Origin: a virus
Length of the DNA: 37,142 bases
Strand: one strand, 5' to 3'
IMG/VR virus record: IMGVR_UViG_3300023094_000026
Coordinates: 1-37,142 of that record
Below, in pieces: positions 20,257-27,492 of the stretch. The notes beneath the pieces were generated by a model that did not search any database, had not been told where the DNA came from, and was given only the letters and a program-made list of their open reading frames with translations. The position numbers were made by a program, and so were the translations under genes. The number at the start of each line of letters is the position of its first letter. The stretch's first letter is position 1.

Positions 20257-20289
20257 GCTCTTGGGATCTAATCCAAGCTGAGGATTGAA

Positions 20290-20598
20290 ATGACTGAGAT
20301 GTGTAGTCCAGTTCCGGAAGGCGATAGTGGCGGTCAAGATCCCTTTACTCTGTCTGTTATGGGTGCGCCAGGTAAGCCCGGATGTCCCAAGAGGAAGCGA
20401 GCCTATTACAGGGCCGCTAAGGCTGGCCGGGATCTTCCCGGATTAGCCTCGTTCCGTATGGCGCAGATGATCGATAGTATGGCAAAGGCCTGGCACAAGG
20501 CTTTTTGGGAAACGATAACCACGCCAAACCCTTTCCTTAAAATATCCGGAGATTATAAAGTAGAGGTGGTGGATGGCCGTCTTAAACCAGGACCTTGA
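20290..20598 (+). CDS. First gene of the packaging operon, unknown
   Basis: 102 residues with GAGG six bases before ATG. N-terminus polar with MGAPGKPGCPKRKRAYYRAA (basic patch), then a helix (FRMAQMIDSMAKAWHKAF) and a C-terminus overlapping the next start by 26 nt. The basic PGCPKRKRA region could contact DNA. No family recognised. Confidence 0.6.
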   Translation: MTEMCSPVPEGDSGGQDPFTLSVMGAPGKPGCPKRKRAYYRAAKAGRDLPGLASFRMAQMIDSMAKAWHKAFWETITTPNPFLKISGDYKVEVVDGRLKPGP

Positions 20599-20938
20599 AG
20601 ACGAGCTGGCTGAGCGCCTAAGAGACATCTTCATACCCGGCACCGAGTGTAAGACTAACCCTGAGCTTCTCGAAGAGAACCGGATGCTACGCACTACTAT
20701 TGCCCAGGCTCAGACGCTCCTTTGGCGCGACTCCGTTAAGACGGGCATTGGCCTGACTGGATTAGCCAGGTTCGTTTTAGAGAGAGCCCTTGGCATTTGT
20801 CCCCGCTTGCCTGATCCTATACCTAATGAGAAGACGAGTAACGAGAGACAATACCAGAGAGATTTTAGTCCCCTCGCGGAGCCCCGTGACGGTGAAGACG
20901 CCCCAGTCCCTACGTGGAGTGAAGAGCGGAGCCCTTAA
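20573..20938 (+). CDS. Small protein upstream of terminase, unknown
   Basis: 121 residues; AGAGG upstream of ATG, starting inside the preceding gene. N-terminal part helical (LEDELAERLRDIF; NPELLEENRMLRTTIAQAQTLL), C-terminal third polar and low in structure. Overlaps the next frame by 113 nt, which is unusually long. Function unknown; position suggests involvement in packaging. Confidence 0.6.
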   Translation: MAVLNQDLEDELAERLRDIFIPGTECKTNPELLEENRMLRTTIAQAQTLLWRDSVKTGIGLTGLARFVLERALGICPRLPDPIPNEKTSNERQYQRDFSPLAEPRDGEDAPVPTWSEERSP

Positions 20939-21041
20939 GAAGGAAGAGGACCTGAGGAACGCCCTTGGCCCCTCGTCCGTGTCAGAGCGCTGGTATCCCG
21001 TTTCCGTCAAGAGCCTGCCGTGGCCGCCGGAGGATGCGTGA
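20826..21041 (+). CDS. Small basic protein upstream of TerS, unknown
   Basis: 71 residues from ATG at 20826 (a TTG at 20790 would add 12). Strongly basic N-terminus (MRRRVTRDNTREILVPSRSP), then a mixed stretch ending WPPEDA. Its TGA overlaps the GTG of the small terminase (GTGA), which argues it is translated. The start lacks a good ribosome-binding site. It shares 113 nt with the preceding frame. Confidence 0.45.
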   Translation: MRRRVTRDNTREILVPSRSPVTVKTPQSLRGVKSGALKKEEDLRNALGPSSVSERWYPVSVKSLPWPPEDA

Positions 21042-21682
21042 AGCCCGTCCTAGAGCGGGTCTTGGATAAAAACGGTGAGGAGTCGGTCCATTTCCACCCC
21101 ACCGCTCGCATGCAGCTCTTCGCTATTAAGAAGTCCGAGTCCCCTGGCCTTGGGGACGGTGATATTGCCAAGGAAATGAACATCGATCCCCAGCTCCCTC
21201 GTAGGTGGGCCGAGCGCTATGGCCGTCACTACCTCGAATGGCTAGAGGAGTACGTTGAGTCTAACGTCACCGGTAACGAGGCCTTGGTCCTAGAGCGTGT
21301 AGGTATGGTGCAGGCTGTTCAGCGGAATAACTACAGTTTCTGGCGCGACATGGCCAAGAAGCACGGCGTGATTAAGGAAGAGGTTAAGGACACAACGCAC
21401 ATAACCATCAATACCGATTTTAGCCATATTTTCGTAGGAGCAGATTTTAATGATGCAAGAAGGAAGATCCTGGACGCCTACAGAGGCCTGGGCAACAAAA
21501 CAGGACCTGGAGTGGTTGATGTTGCTCATGAGCGACTCCAAATATGCGAAGGACGCGAGGATTCAGGAGTTGGCAGTATGCAAGATGGACCCGTGGAGGT
21601 GGTTAACCCACTGGGTGAAGACCGAGGACACGCAGAACAAGGAGAACCCGTTCCAGCCGTTCCCAGGAAAAGTACACCTTGA
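21038..21682 (+). CDS. terS: Small terminase subunit
   Basis: 214 residues from GTG at 21038 (GGAGG four bases upstream, GTGA overlap). An HTH-like unit is visible (GDGDIAKEMNIDPQLPRRWAERYG, about residues 40-65 here split by loops), followed by helices LEEYVESNVTGNEALVLERVG and KKHGVIKEEVKD, a common TerS region. TerS binds the packaging site and feeds DNA to TerL. Its frame runs on 233 nt inside the TerL gene (C-terminal ~75 residues are unusual in composition), so the true end may be functionally dispensable. Confidence 0.72.
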   Translation: MKPVLERVLDKNGEESVHFHPTARMQLFAIKKSESPGLGDGDIAKEMNIDPQLPRRWAERYGRHYLEWLEEYVESNVTGNEALVLERVGMVQAVQRNNYSFWRDMAKKHGVIKEEVKDTTHITINTDFSHIFVGADFNDARRKILDAYRGLGNKTGPGVVDVAHERLQICEGREDSGVGSMQDGPVEVVNPLGEDRGHAEQGEPVPAVPRKSTP

Positions 21683-22163
21683 GGTCCTAACCCGCTACTG
21701 GCAGCAAGAGCAGTACCTTCTTGTGCCTAAAACCCGGCAGGTAACCGCCACGTGGCTCTTTGTTGCCCTCTACTTACACGACTCCATGTTCTACCCCTCA
21801 AGATCGACCATTTTTCAGTGTAAGATTGAAGACGACTCCGACGCTAACCTGAGGCGCGCCGTGATGATTCATGAGAACCTCCCCGATTGGCAGCGTACCT
21901 GGCAGCCGATGCACTACACTTTCTGTAACGCGGAGTTTCCGCGCTCAAGATCCACCATTTTGGCGGTGGCCGCAGGGGCTAAGCACTTCCGGCAGCGCAC
22001 GCTCTCCGGGGCCATGATCGATGAAGCTGCGTTTTGCGAGGAATTGGACGAGGTGCTTGCTGCCGCTAAGCCCGCCCTCGGCAAGATCGGTAGATTTACG
22101 GCCCTAAGCTCGGCCACGCCCAGCATCTTCGGCTCTCTCGTACACGACCTCGTGGGCGCATAG
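21450..22163 (+). CDS. terL: Large terminase, N-terminal ATPase part (split gene)
   Basis: 237 residues. CKMDPWRWLTHWVKTED at 44-60 is the usual TerL entry motif. An adenine/Walker A-like element PKTRQVTATWLF (93-104) is a deviant form lacking the usual Gly-Lys; Walker B is AMIDEAAF (188-195), and the coupling motif SSATPS (220-225) follows. The frame then stops at residue 237, where intact terminases continue into the nuclease domain. AGGAG lies nine bases before ATG; a later start at 21519 is possible. The nuclease half is encoded 1.15 kb downstream. Confidence 0.87.
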   Translation: MMQEGRSWTPTEAWATKQDLEWLMLLMSDSKYAKDARIQELAVCKMDPWRWLTHWVKTEDTQNKENPFQPFPGKVHLEVLTRYWQQEQYLLVPKTRQVTATWLFVALYLHDSMFYPSRSTIFQCKIEDDSDANLRRAVMIHENLPDWQRTWQPMHYTFCNAEFPRSRSTILAVAAGAKHFRQRTLSGAMIDEAAFCEELDEVLAAAKPALGKIGRFTALSSATPSIFGSLVHDLVGA

Positions 22164-22362
22164 AAAAAACTGGTAGAATCGCTCCTCCGCCCTCAGAATA
22201 AAAGGTGGCATTACGCCTCTTGCCACCGCAGGGGATAGTGCTGGACCCCCTTAGGTTTTGAGGTGCGCGATTAACTCCCGCTCACTAGGTTAACTGTTCC
22301 AGTCCTACCGACCCAAGGCGTGAAGGGGCGCACTTCGGTCATCTAACACTTTAGGAGTGCCC
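22164..22362 (+). other. Structured 199-nt spacer inside the split terminase
   Basis: No reading frame. Several stems can form: GGTGGC/GCCACC around 12 nt (22204 region), GGGG/CCCC (22231 region), TGGA/TCCA across ~60 nt, and GACC/GGTC near its end. The density of pairing is above that of neighbouring DNA and recalls self-splicing or regulatory RNA, but I could not place the conserved core of a group I or group II intron. Confidence 0.4.
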
Positions 22363-23316
22363 ATGGACGGTATTGACGACGTAGCGAAGAAGACGCTGGC
22401 TGATCGGGTTTCCGAGTTGCCTGGGAAGGCTGACCGTGAATCGCGTTTAGCGAAAAATAAGCGCTCACAGTTAAGCGGGCCGCCCACAAATGACCTTAAT
22501 GACTTTGATTACGAGAGGCAGCGCTGGCTTACCCCAGAAGAAAGCATGGCAAGAAAAAAAGAGACCCTTAAGAAAATTCGCGGTTTTGATGAAGATGTGG
22601 TCGCCCCTCATGGCAGCGCACTAAAGAACGCCGATAGCACGGCCCCCGCGTACAAGAAGGTCAAGAAGCCTGCCGTAAAAGATGCTGCTGAGAGTAGTTT
22701 GTCCATGACGCGTGGTGTAACAGATTCTAACCCCTTTGCCAAGCTAGAAAATGACTTGCCGCGTGGTGGTCGTGCAATGCGCGTAGCCGCCGAAGAGGGT
22801 CTGGAGCAAGAGGGCAAGCAGGTAGCTAAAAAGGGCCTGGGTAAGCTTGGTCGGATGGCGACCGCAGGTCTGGCTGGTGGCGCCGTGGGTCTTGGGGTCA
22901 ATGCCCTTATGGAGGGCCTAGACGCCGAAGAGACCGGCTCCGAGGAAGAAGACATGGATGTGGCCTCCCAGCGCCAGTTCGAGAAGTCTAGCGCCAAGAT
23001 CAAGGCCAATAAGCCCGCATTGAAGGCCGCCGTAGAGGATGCCGATGAGCCAGACGGTGAGGCCGGTGTTCAAGGCCGCAAGCTCCCATCTACCCTAAAA
23101 GCATCGACCAAGAAGAACTACCAGAACGTGAAGCCTGGAAAAGTTATGGCTGGCCCAAAAGTTAAGCCGGACAGCGATATTGAGAAAGAGTTCCACGTGG
23201 AACTGGCCCGTAACTACGGTGAGCCCGCCGATGAGGCCAACCCCTTCGATAAAGTCGTGGGCCGCGTTATGAAGGATGAGTTTGGGAAGGCCGCTAAGCG
23301 AGTCAATAAGCGCTAG
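22363..23316 (+). CDS. Unknown protein inserted between the two terminase parts
   Basis: 317 residues from ATG at 22363 with AGGAG five bases upstream (GTG at 22357 is also in frame). Strongly charged, Lys/Glu/Asp-rich and probably disordered in places, with one Gly/Ala-rich hydrophobic segment at about residues 165-190 (MATAGLAGGAVGLGVNALM) like those in phage ejection proteins. It is not an HNH, GIY-YIG or LAGLIDADG endonuclease by eye. Its TAG is immediately followed by the ATG of the nuclease part, in the same frame. Structural or ejection protein is one possibility. Confidence 0.6.
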   Translation: MDGIDDVAKKTLADRVSELPGKADRESRLAKNKRSQLSGPPTNDLNDFDYERQRWLTPEESMARKKETLKKIRGFDEDVVAPHGSALKNADSTAPAYKKVKKPAVKDAAESSLSMTRGVTDSNPFAKLENDLPRGGRAMRVAAEEGLEQEGKQVAKKGLGKLGRMATAGLAGGAVGLGVNALMEGLDAEETGSEEEDMDVASQRQFEKSSAKIKANKPALKAAVEDADEPDGEAGVQGRKLPSTLKASTKKNYQNVKPGKVMAGPKVKPDSDIEKEFHVELARNYGEPADEANPFDKVVGRVMKDEFGKAAKRVNKR

Positions 23317-24375
23317 ATGAGCGTAGTAGCCGAGGCCATGCGTAAGTGGCGAGATATCGCTATAGACGCACCGGAAGACGCCTTAGAGGCTCCGATCCCC
23401 GTCCCTGAGGGCATGCGGGCCTGGAAGAACGCTAAGAACGAGTTTGTGGTGGTGGCCTGCCACTACTCAGCCGACCCAGAAAAACGCAATGACGAGTGGT
23501 ACAAGGGCGCCTGCAAGGGTCTTAGGCCCGACCAGATCGAACGCGAGCTAGAGCTTAACTTTGACTCCAAGGCCGGAACTAAGGCGTTCCCCTTCCTGGA
23601 GCGCAACGAGAACCTCTACCGCCTAGATCCCCCCATGCCCATCCCCCATAACTGGAAGATCGTGGTGGGCCTAGACTACGGAGCCCGGAACCCCACCTCC
23701 GTGCACTGGTACGCCATTGACCCTAACCGTAGGTTCTGGTGCTTTGATGAGTTTTATAAGCCCCTAAACGAGCTAAAGGGTGGCTTACCGGCCCTGGCTG
23801 AGTATCTACTCAAACACCCTTACTACGCCCGCATCCGGCACATCGTGGCCGACCCCTCGATCTTCAATAAGGGCCAGAACGTGATCACGACGAAGGAGAC
23901 GAGCGGCAAGTCCTGGGGCACACTCATGTCTATTGCGGAGCTGCTGCAAAAAGAGGGGATTCATAAGCTCCAGCGAGCCAATAACGACCGGATGGCCGGG
24001 ATGGCTCGGGTCCACCAGATGTTCAACTACCGGGGCGAGAAGGATACCAAGCCCTACGCCTTTATCGGTCGCAAGTGTCATAAGGCCTGGTGGGAGTTAA
24101 GCAACCTCATCTACAAGCTGGACGACAAGGAGAACAAAAACGCGGACGAGGACGTGGTTAAGCGAAATGACCACTTCTTTGATGAGTTTAAGTATGCTCT
24201 CCTCTCCGAAGACATCCCGGCGGAAGCCGCCGTGGACCAGACGCACACCGGCATAACGATGGAATCTCTGGAACAAGAGATCGATGATCGTTATGCTAAT
24301 GAGAATCAGGACCCCTTTGCTTGTTCCTTCGCTGAGCTAGATGGCTCCGGCGATTACTTCATGGATGGATTTTAA
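23317..24375 (+). CDS. terL: Large terminase, C-terminal nuclease part (split gene)
   Basis: 352 residues. After a short leader it enters the TerL linker (MRAWKNAKNEFVVVACHYSADPEK, about 33-56) and then the RNase H-like nuclease: GLDYG with Asp120, HIVADPS with Asp179, and DHFFDEFKYAL with Asp285/289, the metal ligands that cut concatemeric DNA. It starts directly after the TAG of the inserted gene. There is no Walker motif in it. It must act with the separate ATPase part, or be joined to it at the RNA or protein level. Confidence 0.87.
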   Translation: MSVVAEAMRKWRDIAIDAPEDALEAPIPVPEGMRAWKNAKNEFVVVACHYSADPEKRNDEWYKGACKGLRPDQIERELELNFDSKAGTKAFPFLERNENLYRLDPPMPIPHNWKIVVGLDYGARNPTSVHWYAIDPNRRFWCFDEFYKPLNELKGGLPALAEYLLKHPYYARIRHIVADPSIFNKGQNVITTKETSGKSWGTLMSIAELLQKEGIHKLQRANNDRMAGMARVHQMFNYRGEKDTKPYAFIGRKCHKAWWELSNLIYKLDDKENKNADEDVVKRNDHFFDEFKYALLSEDIPAEAAVDQTHTGITMESLEQEIDDRYANENQDPFACSFAELDGSGDYFMDGF

Positions 24376-26538
24376 ATGGCAAAAAAACGGCGCGGCGAGC
24401 AGCTACCTAAGAAGCCTAAGGGCGCAAAAACGATCCTCGACGATGGCGCAGGCCTCATGGAGGTCGCCCTTAAAGAGTCCGGGATGGACCGTCAAAAAGC
24501 TGCCACCTTTCGGGAAGAGGCCAAGAAGAAGGTCAAACCCGTCCCCTCTCCCAATGCCAAAAAGTGGCTAGATAAGATCAACCGCTCCAAGAAGGTGAGA
24601 AAAGACTTCCTGGACGAGGCCGAAAACTTCTGGCGCATGTACCAGGGCGACTACTCTAGCCGCCGCCGCCGCCGTAACTCTTATAACTGGGATGTGATCT
24701 CGGTCAACTTCGTTTACTCCCACGTAGAGACGATTACCCCTTCCGTCTTCTCTGGCCCCCCCTGCATCCGCGTGCGCCCCAAGCCCAAAGTGGGCGAATC
24801 CCTAAAAGAAGCCGAAGTGCGTGCCCGCAGCATGGAGCTGGTGCTTAACTATTGGGCTAAAGAGTTAGGGCTGGATGCCGAACTAAAGGATGTCTTCCTT
24901 GACACCTTCTTTGGCGCCGCCACCACGGAGATGGGCTGGGAGACTCAGATCGATGAGCACAAGCCCACGGCTGAGGTGCCCGATGAAAGCTCTAGCGATG
25001 AGGGTAACGGCACCACGACCGACGAGGTAATCGACGAGCCGGAAGTGACCATCATTAAGGACCGCCCCTTCATTAAGCGGGTGGAGCTAAAGCACCTGTA
25101 CCTTGACCCGGACGCCACGCGCCGCCGGGACTGCTCCTTTATCGGCATCGAAGAGATCCTGCGCTGGAACGACTTCATTGCCTCCCCTAAGTTTACGGAA
25201 AAGGCCAAGAAGTTCCTAAAACCCCAGTACTACCCCAAAGAGCAAGAAGAGCGGGAGCGCGATGGTGAACGGGAGTGGATGGGCCGCGAGCCCAACTCTT
25301 CGGATAAGGAATGGATCAAGATCGTCACGATCTGGGACAAGGAAAACCGCAAAAAGTACGTGGTGACCCAAGGCTATAGCTACTTCCTCAATACCGACGA
25401 CGAGGACGGCGAAGACTGGCCATACGAGATCGATTACAAGGAAGATCCGTTCCCGATCTGCATCCACGACGCTAAGACTGATTTTTGCTCCCCTTATACG
25501 TGGTCGGAGTTCAAGGCGGGAGAGCCCCAGATCAGAGAGATGAACCGAATCCGTGCTGCCATCCAGGTGCACGTGAAGCGCTCGCTTCCTAAGTACGTAT
25601 ACACGGGAGCGGCGGGCTCCAGGTCCAAGATCAATAAGCTCATGATGGCCCGAAGCGACGAGGCGACCGAGCTAGATAACATCGACGCCATTAAGGCGTT
25701 TGAAACGGCTCCGATCCCGCCCCAGCTCTTCGAGTTCAATAGCATGTCCCGAGATGACCTAACCAACGTCATGGGGACATCTGAATATCAGAACAACTCT
25801 ATTGCTGATACCGCGACCGAAGCTCAGATCATGGAAGGCCGAGGACAAGCCCGTAAGTCCCAGCGCTCGCGCCAGTGGGAGCAGTACGTCGTTGAGATCT
25901 TCGCCAAGCTTGCCCAGCTCTGCCAGCAGAACATGTCCGAGGAGCTGGCTGTCCAGATTGCAGGCCCCAACGGGATCGAGTGGATGACGGTGACGCCCGA
26001 AGAGATTCAAGGCGAGTTCTACTACGATATTGAGCCAGGGATCATGGAGTACAAGAACGAGGCGCTGAGGAAATCCCAGCTCTTGAAGTTCTTGGAGCTG
26101 ACCAACGGGGACCCACACGCCAACCGCCGAGCCCTGATCATGAAGGTGGCCCAGGAGTTTGACCTAGATCCTACGGAAGTCGTAACTCCCGAAGAGGAGA
26201 TGCCTCAAGGCGAGCCCGCTAAGCCCAACCTCAAGTTCGATAACATCGACCCCGCGACGATCCAGGACGCAACGGTCTTGAATGCGCTCATTATCGCGGC
26301 TCTCACCCAGAACGGCGTGCAGATTAGCCCTGAGCTTGCCGCTGCCGCTCAAGGGATGCCGCCTCCCCCTCCGCAGCCCGGAGAGCCACAGGCCGACCTT
26401 GGCGGGGCTCCTCCCACGCCGGGAGATATGCAAGCAGCATCCGGCAAGGATATCGCCGGTAACGGAATGAGCCCGAACGGCAATGAGGGTATGCCCCCCG
26501 TGCAAGGTAACATCATGGATGGGATGGGACAGGTATGA
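24376..26538 (+). CDS. Portal protein
   Basis: 720 residues, ATG abutting the TerL stop (TAAATG). Portal features: WRMYQGDYSSRRRRRNSYNWDVISVNFVYSHVET-like region (about 77-117), then GPPCIRVRPKP, YWAKELGLDAELKDVFLDTFFG and a long helical core. The C-terminus is Pro/Gly/Met-rich low complexity (PPPPPQPGEP; GMSPNGNEGM). Forms the dodecameric ring through which DNA enters and tail attaches. Length and style match podo/siphoviral portals near SU10-type adaptors. Confidence 0.88.
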   Translation: MAKKRRGEQLPKKPKGAKTILDDGAGLMEVALKESGMDRQKAATFREEAKKKVKPVPSPNAKKWLDKINRSKKVRKDFLDEAENFWRMYQGDYSSRRRRRNSYNWDVISVNFVYSHVETITPSVFSGPPCIRVRPKPKVGESLKEAEVRARSMELVLNYWAKELGLDAELKDVFLDTFFGAATTEMGWETQIDEHKPTAEVPDESSSDEGNGTTTDEVIDEPEVTIIKDRPFIKRVELKHLYLDPDATRRRDCSFIGIEEILRWNDFIASPKFTEKAKKFLKPQYYPKEQEERERDGEREWMGREPNSSDKEWIKIVTIWDKENRKKYVVTQGYSYFLNTDDEDGEDWPYEIDYKEDPFPICIHDAKTDFCSPYTWSEFKAGEPQIREMNRIRAAIQVHVKRSLPKYVYTGAAGSRSKINKLMMARSDEATELDNIDAIKAFETAPIPPQLFEFNSMSRDDLTNVMGTSEYQNNSIADTATEAQIMEGRGQARKSQRSRQWEQYVVEIFAKLAQLCQQNMSEELAVQIAGPNGIEWMTVTPEEIQGEFYYDIEPGIMEYKNEALRKSQLLKFLELTNGDPHANRRALIMKVAQEFDLDPTEVVTPEEEMPQGEPAKPNLKFDNIDPATIQDATVLNALIIAALTQNGVQISPELAAAAQGMPPPPPQPGEPQADLGGAPPTPGDMQAASGKDIAGNGMSPNGNEGMPPVQGNIMDGMGQV

Positions 26539-26822
26539 GAATTCACATCTATAAGACCTGCGAAAACCCCGAGTGCGCTTCAAAGGCCAATGGCGAATTA
26601 GAAGGAATTAATCTCTACGGAGATACGCTCCACCACGTGGAACTAGACGAGGACAAGCGCAAGTACACGGAGTGCTCTATCTGCGGAGAAGTTAAGGGAT
26701 ACCGTGACCCCGACGCTTACAACACGCGCTACCCTTACTACTCTGGCTCTGCCGGGGTGGAGTTTCAATCTAAGGAGCACGAGCGGTCTTACGTGCGGAA
26801 GCACAAGTTAGTCGGCGTTTAG
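26535..26822 (+). CDS. Small zinc-finger-like protein
   Basis: 95 residues, ATGA overlap with the portal stop. C-x4-C (KTCENPECAS, residues 8-14) and C-x2-C (ECSICGE, about 45-51) likely bind zinc. Tyr-rich second half. Similar small Cys4 proteins often follow portal genes; role unknown. Its 3' end overlaps the convergent HNH gene by 15 nt. Confidence 0.6.
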   Translation: MRIHIYKTCENPECASKANGELEGINLYGDTLHHVELDEDKRKYTECSICGEVKGYRDPDAYNTRYPYYSGSAGVEFQSKEHERSYVRKHKLVGV

Positions 26823-27311
26823 GCTTCTTTTCTGCCTAGGGCGAACTATGTATGGGTTGACCACTGAATGTGCGGCCCCATGATGTGCATAACACAGAGG
26901 GACTACGGCGAGTGGGTCATCATAGTCGACGTGGTGTAAGTGGTCGTACTCTTGTTGGCAATTCAACACCGCGCACTTGTAGGAGTTTTTAGCATAAGCC
27001 CTTGTAGAAACGGCCCTTGCTCGATTTTTCTTTTTATCTGTCTCTCTGCGCCGCCTGGCGTGGATAATTGCTATGGTTCTAGCGTTTGATGTCCGCATGT
27101 ATATTTTTCGGCATTCTCGGCAGGCATTATTTAGCCCGTCTTTGGCGTTCCCGTTTTTTGTAAAAAATGGCTTCCACCCAAGAATGGGGTCTGGAGAGAG
27201 CGTAAGACGACATCGCGAACACGTTTTTTCTAGTTTTTGGGTCTGTTTGTTAAATCTGGCAAGCATGGTGAAGTGGGTGATAAAATATATGACCGTATTT
27301 TGCAAGTTCAT
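26808..27311 (-). CDS. HNH homing-type endonuclease
   Basis: 167 residues on the strand opposite to the late operon. An N-terminal zinc finger has Cys31, Cys34, Cys64 and Cys67 (TCSRCRL ... GLNNACRECRK), then basic residues (RRRRETDKKK), and a C-terminal HNH unit: CAVLNC, HLHHVDYDDP (His126/127) and LCYAHHGAAH (His143/144). Free-standing HNH genes spread as homing elements into phage genomes. The gene is AT-richer than its neighbours and sits between portal/zinc-finger and scaffold genes. Start may alternatively be ATG 27266. Confidence 0.85.
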   Translation of the reverse strand: MNLQNTVIYFITHFTMLARFNKQTQKLEKTCSRCRLTLSPDPILGWKPFFTKNGNAKDGLNNACRECRKIYMRTSNARTIAIIHARRRRETDKKKNRARAVSTRAYAKNSYKCAVLNCQQEYDHLHHVDYDDPLAVVPLCYAHHGAAHSVVNPYIVRPRQKRSLNAD

Positions 27312-27492
27312 CGTCTCGTGGGCGTTTAAACGCTTTCGCGTAAATGATGCTTGCCATCATGATCCCTTTGCGTTTCAATCTTCACAGAGTAAAATAAAAT
27401 TAACCGACTCACCGTATTGGCCCGCCCTATGGGGAGTGGTTTCATGGACGACGTGGATGCTTAACCGCCCACCAGACCAAAAGGAATGATGC
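27312..27492. other. Spacer around the HNH insertion
   Basis: 181 nt, AT-rich in the middle (GAGTAAAATAAAATTAACC), containing the short TTTAAACG and GCTTGCCATCATGATCC words. No gene seen. Probably part of the HNH insertion unit and the leader of the scaffold gene. Confidence 0.3.

Larger units (their letters stand above)
19489..20289. promoter_or_regulatory. Divergent non-coding control region
   Basis: About 800 bp without a convincing gene, between the leftward early and rightward late operons. It holds, from left to right: a CTGC-rich stretch (19600-19625), a leftward promoter candidate, a TAAGCGCAAGG/CCTTGCGCTTA inverted repeat pair 400 bp apart (19732-19742; 20146-20156), two copies of GGATCGGGCGGG 34 bp apart, two hairpins in a row (19864-19935) and a rightward promoter candidate. 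Position next to terminase genes makes a packaging (pac/cos) site or replication origin plausible, but nothing here proves either. Short frames in it look like noise. Confidence 0.6.

Noticed and set aside
22164-23316. Group I or group II intron in the terminase gene
   Set aside because: I could not identify the conserved P4-P7 core, a domain V-like hairpin, or intron-type end rules, and the inserted ORF has its own ribosome-binding site and no endonuclease motif. Kept as an open test, not as an annotation.
27073-27489. 138-codon plus-strand frame over the HNH gene
   Set aside because: Opposite frame of a clear HNH gene; Cys/His motifs are only on the minus strand.
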